64,000 nt of DNA from JAZKAR01 sp040389065 (lineage in GTDB: Bacteria; Pseudomonadota; Gammaproteobacteria; Burkholderiales; Casimicrobiaceae). The translations under genes were made by a program, and so were the position numbers. Location of the stretch: positions 1 through 64,000 of the forward strand of contig JAZKAR010000011.1 of assembly GCA_040389065.1 (NCBI GenBank). Direction: 5' to 3'. Every line of letters starts with the position of its first letter. The first letter of the stretch is position 1. The notes under the pieces are model-generated. The model ran no database searches and had not been told where the DNA came from. It was given only the letters and a program-made list of their open reading frames with translations. Positions 1-10,246 of the stretch are shown here, piece by piece.

Positions 1-3000
1 CGCCCGAAACAGAAGCAGAAGTATCACCATCATAGACTTTATTAGAAGCAGAAGCGCCAGAAATAGTAAGGGCTTTGGCGGTAATGCTACCAATCGTATT
101 ATTAGCAGTTGTTGAGCTTAAAGCATATCCATACACGGTAGCGCCGCTATTTGTTGCACTATTAATTGATAAGCCCGTAGCGGTAACGGTTTTGCTGCTT
201 CCAGCATTTTTATTATCATAAGTGACTGAGCTATTAGTGATGTTTACGGTGTCGCTATCAAGAACGCCAGAAAGACTATAGTTGCTGCCGCTAAGTGTTG
301 TGGACGTATTGCTATCATAGATTTTGCTGACTGTTCCAGCGAGACTGACGGTAAGGCTAGGTGCTACGCTATACAGAAAACCATTGCCTGTACCAAGAAC
401 TGAACTGCCATAAGAAGCATTATATTGTTTAAAGTTATAGGCCAAGCCGCCACGAGTATCGCTGGTCGGAGTTGAGGAGTAAACATTCCACTTATTTCCC
501 GAGCCTGCGCTTAGAACTGAAGATCCCACATTATTGATAAAGTTTCGTGCCGCGACTAAGGTAATTGTAAGTCCAGAGCCAGCGGAATTTGTAATGCCTT
601 GATTAAGCGTGATATCGCTAGTTGCACCTGTTGCTTTAATGAAAGTGCTATTTGCAGTAATGATACCGCTGGTACTGCCGACGGTACCAATAGCAAGGCT
701 GGCATTATCAACAATATTTAGAGTGCCAATATTTGCAGCCAGCGTACTAAAATTATTAGAAGCGTTGGTAAGTTGAGCATTACCGCCTGTTCCTGTCAGC
801 TCTAGCCCCGAGACAGAAATAGCCGCGCTTTGAGTAATATTACCTGTGCTGTTCAAATGAAGATTGTAAGCACCGCTAGTCGCGCCATTGATAGCAAGAG
901 CACTATTGCCGGAATCAAGCGTACTATTTGCAGTTAAGGCCAGCGTATCCCCAATGGTAATGCCGCCAGTTGCCTGCAAATTTCCATTCAGCGTAAAGGC
1001 GGTTCCTGCTCCTGTGACAAAACTGGCACCGGAACTGGTAGTGACATTACCGCCGGAAACAGAGTAGGGGATGCTGGAACTGTTTAACACACCTTTGGCC
1101 GTCGTTAAGTTGGCTAGACTTGCCGTAGTGCCAGAAACGCGAAGCGTATTAGCATCAAGCGCCATGTTTGTGGAATTGCTGCCGTCGGAAACGCGCATGT
1201 TCGTGGCTAAAGTAGTGCCACCATCGTTGATATAACTTAACAGAACGTTGCCGTTACTGAGTGATGCTGAAGGAAGAAGAAAGTAGTAGAAGCCATTGGC
1301 ACCTGTGCCGGCGAGATTGGCAATGACTGTTCCATTGGATGATAGGGTAACGGGTTTAATTCCAGCAGCAGAACTAACGCCAGAAAGAGTACCTGAAACA
1401 ACTTGAACGCCTGAGCCAAATAAAGACTTAAGGTAAGGGTAAGAGACGCCAGGAGTAATACCCCAAGTATTAGTAAAGTCCCATCCGCTAAATGTTGACT
1501 GGGTCATTGTTTCTGATGTGGTTTTTCCTGTGCCTCCTGCACTACTTGCTTGACCGCTTGTTTGAGTATTCCAATAGGAGTTACTGACTGCAGTGTTATT
1601 AATGGCGGTTAACCCTCCAAGATGCGCTCCATTCCCACTTACGCTACCTGTTGCATAAGCGTATTGAATACCCGTGCCACCGTTGCCTCCTACCAATCCG
1701 CCTACATAATCTGTTCCGCTCACATTGCCTATCGCATATACATTATTCGTATTGCCAGCCGAATAGCCAATTAATCCACCGGTATAATTCATGCTGCTGG
1801 TAACTGAACCAGAGGCATAAGAATATGAGACGGTGCCTGAAGAACTCGTCAAGCCCACCAACCCCCCTGTGTTAACAACGGTCTGCCCTGTCACTGCACC
1901 TGTAGCATAACTGGTAGTGATTAGTCCTGAATGCGTACCGACAAGGCCGCCAACATCTCCATTTCCTGTGACACTGCCTGTACTGTATGAGGCACTGATT
2001 GTTGATGTATTTGCCCCTGCTAAACCACCTGAGTGCGTATTGCTTGCTGAAACCGTACCTGTAGCGTAGCTGCTGGTAATTAGCCCTGCGTTGCTGCCTA
2101 CCAATCCTCCTACATAAAAAGTTCCAGCTACAGAATTCGTCGCGTAAGAGCTATTAATCGTTCCTGCGTTACTTCCTATCAATCCTCCCGTATTTGCGTT
2201 ATTGCCTATCACTGAACCTGTCGCGTAGGTATTAGTAATAGTATCTGTTCCGCTATTCAAGCCTACCAATGCACCGACATATTGGCGACCTGTTATTGCT
2301 CCAGATATCAAACCAATATTTTGAATAGTTGCCCCATTGGTTTTGCCAAAAAGACCTATGTAATCGGTAGAGGAACGATTAATTGATAACCCACTAATCG
2401 TATAGTTATTTCCATTTAAACTTCCCGTAAATGGCGAGGCATTTGTTCCAATCGGAACAAATCCTGTTGAAGCGCCACCCCACACATCTTTTGAATTACT
2501 TAGTGCGCTTAGGTCAATATTATTGGCAAGCGTATAACTTGCGCTTAAGTTGGTATTTATAAGCTGTAATTGATGGGGGTTTATAATTGACGTACTGTAT
2601 TCGCTACGCAAAATGGGGCGGGTATTGGTATCGGATGAATACCAGGTGTTAGAAAAATCCCATCCACTATACGTTGCTTGAGATAGCAACTGAGCGGTAG
2701 TTTTTCCTGTGCCTGCTGCACTTGTTGCTTGGCCGCTTGTAGTGGTATCCCAGTATGATCCACTAACAGTACCGCTACTGTTGAGTCCAATTAACCCACC
2801 GACAGCGCTGCTTCCAGTTACTGATCCTGTGCTATACACATTTGAAATAGAGGCGATGTTTTGGCCTGCAAATCCTCCAATATTGCTTCCTGTTCCAATT
2901 ACATTACCCGTTGCATAAGAAGAAGTGATGGTTCCGCCTGAACCTCCCACAAACCCGCCAACATAGCTTGCAGAATTTACCGTATTTGATGCATAGGAAG

Positions 3001-6000
3001 AGCTAATCGAACCCGAGTTATAGCCAACTAATCCTCCCGTTATATTTTGAGTATTAGTAACTGAGCCTGTTGCATAGGTATTACTTATAAAACCTGTTGT
3101 TGAGTTAAATCCTATTAATCCTCCAACATTTGTTCCTGCTGTCGTGATATTTTCCGTTGAGTAACTATTTGTTACCGAGCCACTACTCCAACCAATTAGT
3201 CCTCCTGCATCACCAGCAGTAGCTGTGACAGATCCTGTCTTGCTATATGATGAAGTAACCGTGCCTGTATTATTGCCAATTAATCCACCTACATAGGATT
3301 GACCGGTGCTATTGGTGCTGGTTGTATTGGCTGTTGAATATGTGTTTGTTATAACAGTAGCGCTAGATGTGGTGCCTACCAAGCCGCCAATGGTCGTATT
3401 ACCTGTGATAGCGCCTGTAGAGGAAGTATTAGTGATTGTGCTTGAACTTGCTGATTGCCCAACTAAGGCGCCTACCTGATTTTGACCGGTAATCGTTGCG
3501 TTTGTAAGGCTTACATTTTTAACGGTCGCGGCTGAAATATAGCCAAAAAGCCCAATATTATCGCTTGATCGGTTAATTGTAAGATTATTGATGGTATAGT
3601 TTTGGCCATCAAGGATGCCAGTGAAGGGCGAAGCACTTGTTCCGATTGGTACGAAGCCAGTGGTGGTTGCCCAGATTCCTTTAGCTTGCGATAGCTCACT
3701 TGCACTAATATTGTTGGCCAGAGTATAGGAAGCGCCTAATGCAGTATTCATTAATTGCAACTGATGGAGATTGCTAATCGATGTACTGTATTCACTGCGT
3801 AGAATGGGGCGGGTAAAGGTATCAGATGAGTACCAGGTAGTGGAAAAATTCCAGCCGCTGTAAGTAGCCTGAGAAAGCAATTGAGCGGTGGTTTTTCCTG
3901 TACCGCCTGCACTGGTGGCTTGTCCACTGGTAGAAGTATCCCAATACGATGAGGTTACAGTGCCGCTACTGCTAAGCCCAACTAATCCGCCTATATCGGT
4001 TGCTCCAGAAACTGATCCTGTACTATATGATTGTGAAATGGAAGCAAGGTTTTGACCAGCTAACCCTCCAACGTTGTTACCTGTTCCAATTACATTGCCT
4101 GTTGCGTAGGAGTTTGAAATATTGCCGTTGTTGTAACCAATCAAACCGCCAACATTTCCCCCACTTGCGCTAACTACTCCCGCAGCATAAGAGCTTGAAA
4201 TACTGCCTGCTGACATATATCCAACTAATCCACCTACAGAATCATTGCCTGATACTGAGCCAGTTGCATAAGAATTGCTTATCGTTGACTGATTATAGCC
4301 AACCAGACCGCCCACATATAAGCCGCTACTACTTATTGTTCCTGTTGAGTATGATGATGTAAGTAGATATCTGTTATAACCAACAACACCTCCAACGTTG
4401 TTGCTACTTCCCGATACATTTGCTGAGGAAAAAAGACGAATTAGATTCGTAATAGAGCCGCCGACCCCGACAACACCGCCAACATTTGCACTATTGCCGC
4501 TTACTAAGCCTGTTGAGTAGCTATCAGCAATCGTACTGTTATTGATGCCTTGACCAACAACACCGCCAACATTGCCTTGCCCCATAATATTGACATTAGT
4601 TAGCCCTACGTTTTTTACTGTAGCATTACTTATATATCCAAATAATCCAACATTATTAGTAGAAGAGCGACTAATTTTTAACCCTGATATTATATTTCCT
4701 AATCCATCAAACACACCACTAAATTGAGTTGTAGCGTTTCCAATGGGAACAAAGCCTGTAGAAGCTCCTGCCCATACATCATTTGTATTGGTTAATACAC
4801 TCATATCAATGTTAGTCGCCAGCGTATAGTTTGAGCCCAAGCTAGCGTTTATCAGTTGTAATTGATGAGCGTTTTTAATGGTGGTGCTGAGTTCGCTACG
4901 TAAAATAGGGCGTGTATTGGTATCGGATGAATACCAGATAGTAGAAAAATCCCACCCACTGTAGCTGGCCTGAGATAGGAGTTGAGACGTAGTTTTTGCT
5001 GTGCCGCCTGAACTGCTCGATTGGCCACTTGTTGTAGTATCCCAATAAGAAGCTGAAACCGTACCTGCATTATTGCCGACAAGGCCGCCGGTTTGAGTTG
5101 AGCCAGTGATACTGCCCGTTGAATAGCCTGTATTGATAAGACCATTGTTATAGCCTGCGAGGCCGCCTACTGTATTATTTCCTGTCACGTTTCCTGTAGC
5201 GTAGGCATAATTTACAGTGCCTGACTGGGTGCCCGTTAAACCCCCAACTGAACTATATCCGCTGACATTTCCCGTAGCATAAGAATTAGCAATAGTGCCA
5301 TCATTACTGCCTGTAAGGCCGCCCAATCTTTGGCTGTTGGATGTATTGCCAGATACGGAGCCTGTGGCATAAGAGCCTAAATTAATAAGGCCTGTAGAGG
5401 AATTTATTCCGACTAATCCACCAATTGACCATCCGCCTGTACTGTTTACTGAGCCTGTGGCGTAGCTATTACTAATTGTGTTGTCATTTATACCTACAAG
5501 TCCGCCTGAGGCATCTGAGGTAGCTGTTACATTTCCAGTCGCGTAAGAGGCGGTAATATTTCCAGTATTGTTACCGACTAATCCTCCAATAGAGCTATAT
5601 CCTGCTACAGAGCCTGAGGCATATGAGGTAGAAATTGAGCCTGAGTTAGCACCTGCAAGTCCTCCTATTTTCTGGCTATTGGCTAAATTGCCTGAAGCAG
5701 AACCTATAGCATATGAACCTGTTATTACACCTGTAGAGTTGTTAATGCCTACTAAACCGCCAGAATTCCAGCCGTTTGATGACGTGACGGAGCCTGTAGC
5801 GTAACTGCTGCTGATCGTTCCACTATTATCGCCGACTAATCCTGCGGCACCATCTGAATTGGCCGTGGCATTTCCGGTTGCGTAAGTGTTTGTTATGATA
5901 CCTGTAGAAGCGTTATTCCCTACAAGTCCTCCAGCAACACTGCCTCCGGCTGATACTGAACCTGTTGCATACGAGCTTTCGCTGATGGTTCCTGAATTAG

Positions 6001-9000
6001 AGCCTGCTAAACCACCGACGTTATTTCCAGTACCTGTAACATTCCCTGTTGCGTAAGAAGCACCCTTAATGATGCCTCCGTTATTGCTTCCAACTAAACC
6101 GCCTACCGTCCACCCGCTTGTGCTGCTCACGTTGCCTGTTGCATAAGAGCTGGTTATTGTGCCGCGGTTCTCGCCTACTAGCCCCCCTGGGTTATCGCTT
6201 GTAGTGATTACAGTTCCTGAGGCATAAGAATTAGCTGCTGTGCCTCCAAAAAGCTGACCAATTAATCCTCCGCTAGCCGTGTTTCCAGTTATTGATGCTG
6301 AGGAGTAAGAGTTACTAATAAGAGCGCTAGAGTTATCGAGAACGCCGACTAATCCACCTGCATAGTTGTTTGTTGCAGAGATAGTACCTGTAGAATAAAC
6401 ATTGCTGATAGTACCGCTGCCGTTATTAAATCCTGCTAAGGCTCCAACATTACTTTGTCCTGAAATAACGCTGTTGATTAACCCCAAATTACTCACCGAG
6501 GCGCTACCGCCAAGAGTACCAAATAATCCTACCGAATTTGTACTTGGTCGATTGATGTTTAGATTACTGATCGTGAAATTCTGACCATTTAAAGATCCTG
6601 TAAATGTGCCTATGGGTACAAAACCAGTAGAAGCAGCACCCCATACATCTCTGGCCTGGCTTAATACACTCATATCTATATTGTTGGCGAGAGTGTAGGA
6701 AGCACTTAATGCTGTGTTGATCAATTGAAGCTGATGAGAATTTGTAATCGATGTACTGTATTCGCTACGTAAAATGGGGCGCGTATTGGTATCGGATGAA
6801 TACCAAGTATTAGTAAAATCCCATCCGCTATAGGTTGCTTGAGAAAGAAGCTGGCTGGTCGTTTGGCCAGTGCCTGCTGCACTAGCTGCTTGTCCGCTTG
6901 TCGTAGTATCCCAGTAGCTGTTCGTTGTTGAGGGGCTTGCACCAGTCTGAACGCCGACCAATCCTCCTAGGTTACCTGCTCCAGCACTAACTGATCCTGT
7001 AGAATAGGAGTAATTGATTGTTCCACCATTGTTTTCTCCTACAAGACCGCCAATTTCGTTATTTATATTACTACTCGTTGCACTAGCGTTGCCTGTGGCA
7101 TAAGAGTTGGTAATGGTTGATACATTGTAACCAACTAACGCCCCAACCTGACTAGCCCCAGCAATAGTTCCTGTAGCTGAACCAGCGGCATAGGCATTAT
7201 TGATGTTACCTGCCGTAGCATTTTGCCCAACCAGCGCACCAACTTTAGTTGTACCTGTAGCATTTCCGGTTGAGAAAACGCTTGTGATTGTTCCGCTATT
7301 AATTCCAACTAATCCACCTATAGTAGACAGCCCCGATACAGTACCTTTGGCATAAGCATTCGAAATTGTTCCGCTATTGGTTCCAACTAATCCACCAGCA
7401 GTATTGCCTGTATTGGTGACAGTGCTAATTGAATAAGAACCTCCAGTGATCACGCTGCTGGCGGTGGCATTATTTCCTACTAAACCCCCGCTATTGGAGG
7501 CATTAGCACTAACTGAGCCTGTAGAGTAAGAGGCACCTGTAATCAGCCCTCCTGTATTGTTATATCCGACTAATCCTCCGATATTTTGACCAGATGAACT
7601 ACTTACCGTACCGGTTGCATAAGAGTTTGTAATGGTGCTTTGATTATCGCCAACTAATCCCCCTACAGAATTGCCGGATGAGGCTCCTGTAACATTTCCT
7701 ATTGCATAAGAATTTATGATAAGTGAATTATTTTGACCGATTAATCCGCCTATATTAGCTACAGAGCCTGTTCCAGTAACAGTAGCAGTGGAGTAAGAGT
7801 TACTAATAGTTCCAGCGGCAGTCGAAACTCCACCAATTAACCCCCCTGTTGTAACTGAACCTGTAACATAAGCGTTGCTGATATTGCTTCCATTGGCACT
7901 ATTTCCTACTAAGCCTCCTACTTTTGTTTGTCCACTAATAGAAGCGTTAATCAACCCTATATTTTGTATGTTTGCGCTAGTTCCGGTTTTGCCAATATAA
8001 CCAAAAAGTCCTACATAATCAGTGGTAGGCCGATTAATGGTTAATCCTGTAATGGTATTGTTTTGGCCATTGAATTTGCCCACAAAGCGCGTAGTGGAAG
8101 TACCTGAACTATTGTTTCCGATGGGGTCAAAGCCTAGACCGCTATTCCAGGTGCTCGTAGTAGCAGCATTAATATTTTTCCCTAATGCGTAGATTCCCGT
8201 TGTGGTTAAATTAGTCTTCGTTGACTGTAACTGATTAACATCATTCACCAGCATATAAGCTGTTAGAGTGCCGCCAGCTGCATTAGTTGTATACGATGTA
8301 GGAGTGGTGTAAGCGTTTGCAATATTGCCATTAGCATCTGCACTGCCATTTGAGCCAGTAGGGTTGTAGTAAAGTGTGATAGCGCCGCCAGCGGCGGTCG
8401 TCAACTTTTTGGTTGAAGCGAAGCTGATGGTTCCGCAATTTGAAGCTCCTGATACGCAATTACCCAGAAGGTCGGCACGTGCAGTAATTCCGCCTGTGCT
8501 GCTATTAGTAATGTCTTGGTTTACAACCACATGACGATGTGCATTAAGCGTCAGGCTGTTGGTACTGCTCCAGCTTACAGCATCATTAACAAGAATATCG
8601 CCATTGCCAGCCCCTGTGCTGGCAGTTTGAATCGTGATATTACTGCTATTAAGTGCGGTACCTAATGCTGTTCCTGTTATATCACCGCCTGAAGAAGCAA
8701 TAGTGTAATCGGTTGGGTCAATAAGCCATTCGCCAGTTTTACCATGTGCTGCAACAGTTTTAACGCTAAGGGCGCTATCAAAATGAGCATGATCGCCTGA
8801 TGTTTCGATAAACCCGCCATCTCCACTTTTTGGAGCCGAGGCATCGAGTGTGCCGCCAACATAAATTGTTCCGCCTTCAGCAATAAGCTTGATGACACCG
8901 CCTTCATTAGAAGCGCGTTGCGCTCTTATGATGCCTGTATTGTTAATAACGCCCGCTACCATGGCTTCGCGCCCTTTAGTAGCCATATATACTTGACCGT

Positions 9001-9922
9001 TATCAGCTTGTATTAAGTTGCGATTGGCAATGGCTGCGTCTAGGCTGCCTTTAGTTACCTTTAAATCTAAAAAAGAAGAGTCTGCTAAGGTAACTGTTAT
9101 TTCTTCACCCGCTGCTAAAGCAACGGTTCCTTTGTTAGCAGTTATCGTACCCTCATTGGTGACAGAAGAAGAAATAAGTGCAATGTACCCGCCTTCTGAA
9201 GTAGTGATTTGCCCTTCGTTTTTAACCGTTCCTGTTTGTTCGCCTTGTTTAAACGTATAGTGCTTAGCAAGAAAGTCGCTATTTGATAGATTGAGAGTAG
9301 ACGCGGTAAGGCTTCCTACATCTACCTGCGCAGTTTTGCCAAATAAAATACCCTGCGGATTGATAAGAAAAAGTTGACCGTTAGCGTTAAGTTTTCCATA
9401 AATTTCTGATGCATTAGCGCCAGTGACACGGTTAAGCATGATGGATTGAGCATTAGGCTGCTTGAATGTTACTGATTCCTCTTTAGCAATATTAAACGTG
9501 TTCCAATTGATAATCGCTTGATTCGTGCTTTGATTAATTTGCAGCGCGGAGGGGGTGCTTTGATTCATCGAGGCTTGACCCTGAATAACCTCTGCCCCTT
9601 GAGGTAAAGCTAAAATTTGTTGAGTACTGATAGAAATGCACGTGATTAAAAAAGTATGTAGCCAACGTTTTAATTTGCGTTGTGCTTTTTTAGAGAAAAG
9701 ACCCTTTTTAAAATAAGGGCTTAATGGAAGGGTTGAGGAAAGTGTTAAAGGAATAGTTAAAAGCGTAAAGCGTTGGATGGTATCTTGAAATACGGTTTTG
9801 ATTTGTGCGTTACTATTTGTTAGTTTGCGGCGAATTTTATAATGTTTTTGCAGGAAAAAAAGCCCCAGCAGGCGTTTTTCAAGCCTTTTTATAAATATGG
9901 TTTTTTTTGCTGGTGTTGCCAT
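1..9922 (-). CDS. giant filamentous-haemagglutinin-type exoprotein with five GLUG blocks (3' end outside window)
   Basis: The reading frame starting at the ATG at 9922 stays open to the window edge (over 3300 codons); the same frame is kept at the conserved SYWDT motifs near 6913, 5044, 3943, 2752 and 1573. Residues 1-106 are a long basic leader ending in a signal-peptide-like hydrophobic stretch (about 88-106). A TPS secretion domain (haemagg_act type) follows, with NPQGILFG at 188-195. Then come a region with GEWLIDPTDYTI, five blocks of roughly 23-25-residue GLUG repeats (GGLVGxNxGxIxNSYATGxV), and a Ser/Thr/Asn-rich passenger with a YDG-like unit (KIYDSNTSTTLSG). By family this is a two-partner-secretion adhesin or large exoprotein exported by a TpsB pore; no TpsB gene is in the window. 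No strong ribosome site precedes the ATG. Receptor or function is unknown. Confidence 0.88.
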   Translation of the reverse strand, partial: MATPAKKTIFIKRLEKRLLGLFFLQKHYKIRRKLTNSNAQIKTVFQDTIQRFTLLTIPLTLSSTLPLSPYFKKGLFSKKAQRKLKRWLHTFLITCISISTQQILALPQGAEVIQGQASMNQSTPSALQINQSTNQAIINWNTFNIAKEESVTFKQPNAQSIMLNRVTGANASEIYGKLNANGQLFLINPQGILFGKTAQVDVGSLTASTLNLSNSDFLAKHYTFKQGEQTGTVKNEGQITTSEGGYIALISSSVTNEGTITANKGTVALAAGEEITVTLADSSFLDLKVTKGSLDAAIANRNLIQADNGQVYMATKGREAMVAGVINNTGIIRAQRASNEGGVIKLIAEGGTIYVGGTLDASAPKSGDGGFIETSGDHAHFDSALSVKTVAAHGKTGEWLIDPTDYTIASSGGDITGTALGTALNSSNITIQTASTGAGNGDILVNDAVSWSSTNSLTLNAHRHVVVNQDITNSSTGGITARADLLGNCVSGASNCGTISFASTKKLTTAAGGAITLYYNPTGSNGSADANGNIANAYTTPTSYTTNAAGGTLTAYMLVNDVNQLQSTKTNLTTTGIYALGKNINAATTSTWNSGLGFDPIGNNSSGTSTTRFVGKFNGQNNTITGLTINRPTTDYVGLFGYIGKTGTSANIQNIGLINASISGQTKVGGLVGNSANGSNISNAYVTGSVTTGGLIGGVSTAAGTISNSYSTATVTGTGSVANIGGLIGQNNSLIINSYAIGNVTGASSGNSVGGLVGDNQSTITNSYATGTVSSSSGQNIGGLVGYNNTGGLITGASYSTGSVSANASNSGGLVGNNATASSVITGGSYSISTVTNTGNTAGGLVGTNSGTISNAYAKGTVSGLSTIGGLVGINSGTITSVFSTGNATGTTKVGALVGQNATAGNINNAYAAGSATGTIAGASQVGALVGYNVSTITNSYATGNASATSSNINNEIGGLVGENNGGTINYSYSTGSVSAGAGNLGGLVGVQTGASPSTTNSYWDTTTSGQAASAAGTGQTTSQLLSQATYSGWDFTNTWYSSDTNTRPILRSEYSTSITNSHQLQLINTALSASYTLANNIDMSVLSQARDVWGAASTGFVPIGTFTGSLNGQNFTISNLNINRPSTNSVGLFGTLGGSASVSNLGLINSVISGQSNVGALAGFNNGSGTISNVYSTGTISATNNYAGGLVGVLDNSSALISNSYSSASITGNTASGGLIGQLFGGTAANSYASGTVITTSDNPGGLVGENRGTITSSYATGNVSSTSGWTVGGLVGSNNGGIIKGASYATGNVTGTGNNVGGLAGSNSGTISESSYATGSVSAGGSVAGGLVGNNASTGIITNTYATGNATANSDGAAGLVGDNSGTISSSYATGSVTSSNGWNSGGLVGINNSTGVITGSYAIGSASGNLANSQKIGGLAGANSGSISTSYASGSVAGYSSIGGLVGNNTGNITASYATGNVTATSDASGGLVGINDNTISNSYATGSVNSTGGWSIGGLVGINSSTGLINLGSYATGSVSGNTSNSQRLGGLTGSNDGTIANSYATGNVSGYSSVGGLTGTQSGTVNYAYATGNVTGNNTVGGLAGYNNGLINTGYSTGSITGSTQTGGLVGNNAGTVSASYWDTTTSGQSSSSGGTAKTTSQLLSQASYSGWDFSTIWYSSDTNTRPILRSELSTTIKNAHQLQLINASLGSNYTLATNIDMSVLTNTNDVWAGASTGFVPIGNATTQFSGVFDGLGNIISGLKISRSSTNNVGLFGYISNATVKNVGLTNVNIMGQGNVGGVVGQGINNSTIADSYSTGLVSGNSANVGGVVGVGGSITNLIRLFSSANVSGSSNNVGGVVGYNRYLLTSSYSTGTISSSGLYVGGLVGYNQSTISNSYATGSVSGNDSVGGLVGYMSAGSISSSYAAGVVSASGGNVGGLIGYNNGNISNSYATGNVIGTGNNVGGLAGQNLASISQSYSTGSVSGATDIGGLVGLSSSGTVTSSYWDTSTSGQATSAGGTGKTTAQLLSQATYSGWNFSTTWYSSDTFTRPILRSEYSTSISNLHQLQLMNTALGASYTLANNISASELSQAKGIWATTTGFVPIGTSASPFTGILDGQNYTINNLTINRSSDNIGLFGYISAATVKNVSLTNATITGQNQVGALVGQSASSSTITNTSSTGAITGNTTIGGLVGTTSSATVITNTYSTANTTSTNSTGQSYVGGLIGNNTGTVTSSYSKTGSVTATAGDAGGLIGWSSGSVTNSYSTENITTAGTNVGGLIGFNSTTGFISNTYATGSVTNTQNITGGLVGYNSGSISSSYASNTVNSASYVGGFVGGSGGTITSSYATGNVIGTGSNIGGFAGQNIASISNVYSTGSVTGSSAVGGLIGLNSSGTVSGSYWDTTTSGQATSAAGTGKTTAQLLSQATYSGWDFSNTWYSSDTNTRPILRSEYSTSIINPHQLQLINTNLSASYTLANNIDLSALSNSKDVWGGASTGFVPIGTNASPFTGSLNGNNYTISGLSINRSSTDYIGLFGKTNGATIQNIGLISGAITGRQYVGALVGLNSGTDTITNTYATGSVIGNNANTGGLIGSNAGTINSSYATNSVAGTFYVGGLVGSNAGLITSSYATGTVSASNTHSGGLAGANTSTISASYSTGSVTGNGDVGGLVGTHSGLITTSYATGAVTGQTVVNTGGLVGLTSSSGTVSYSYASGSVTSSMNYTGGLIGYSAGNTNNVYAIGNVSGTDYVGGLVGGNGGTGIQYAYATGSVSGNGAHLGGLTAINNTAVSNSYWNTQTSGQASSAGGTGKTTSETMTQSTFSGWDFTNTWGITPGVSYPYLKSLFGSGVQVVSGTLSGVSSAAGIKPVTLSSNGTVIANLAGTGANGFYYFLLPSASLSNGNVLLSYINDGGTTLATNMRVSDGSNSTNMALDANTLRVSGTTASLANLTTAKGVLNSSSIPYSVSGGNVTTSSGASFVTGAGTAFTLNGNLQATGGITIGDTLALTANSTLDSGNSALAINGATSGAYNLHLNSTGNITQSAAISVSGLELTGTGGNAQLTNASNNFSTLAANIGTLNIVDNASLAIGTVGSTSGIITANSTFIKATGATSDITLNQGITNSAGSGLTITLVAARNFINNVGSSVLSAGSGNKWNVYSSTPTSDTRGGLAYNFKQYNASYGSSVLGTGNGFLYSVAPSLTVSLAGTVSKIYDSNTSTTLSGSNYSLSGVLDSDTVNITNSSVTYDNKNAGSSKTVTATGLSINSATNSGATVYGYALSSTTANNTIGSITAKALTISGASASNKVYDGDTSASVSG
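1480..8130 (-). repeat. five-block GLUG repeat array inside the giant exoprotein
   Basis: Each block opens with a segment like GFVPIGxFxGxxNGQxxxIxxLxINR..VGLFG. It continues with several to about a dozen GLUG units and closes with SYWDTxTSGQ...TWYSSDTxTRPILRSEYST followed by HQLQLINxxLxASYTLANNIDMS, which leads into the next block. The five closing motifs have their TGG codons at 6913, 5044, 3943, 2752 and 1573, so spacing is about 1869, 1101, 1191 and 1179 bp. Block 2 is clearly the longest. This is seen directly by translating the minus strand. Confidence 0.85.
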
Positions 9923-10246
9923 GATTTTTTATCGTTTCATGGTAAAAATTTAGAATAAAGTTTCCTTATTAACTATCGGAAAAAACTGAATAAAAACTAC
10001 ATTTAAGAAGATTTTAATTTAAGGAAGATTGATATATAAGTTATGAGCAAAAATACTTAAAAGTACAAATGGTTAAAAATAAAAGCTCAACGCTTTAACT
10101 AAAGGCACTTTTAGTAATGTTTATACGTGCCTATAGCTTCAGCTAAACGTTGAAATTAAACAGTTTTTTTTGTGTTCATTCAACTAAAATAATGAATGCA
10201 TTGCGCTATTTTTATTGGTTTTTTAATGGGAAACGTAATTGTAGTT
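9923..10246. other. AT-rich gap between the exoprotein gene and the efflux operon
   Basis: This stretch of about 324 bases is very AT-rich and holds no credible ORF. It must carry the promoter of the minus-strand exoprotein gene unless that gene is read from the efflux operon upstream. I saw no clear terminator with a T-run and no unambiguous -35/-10 pair. Confidence 0.5.

Noticed and set aside
1237..9260. Several 60-97-codon ORFs on both strands inside the left 9.3 kb
   Set aside because: They lie in other frames of the continuous giant exoprotein gene, are repetitive because the DNA is repetitive, and lack ribosome sites.
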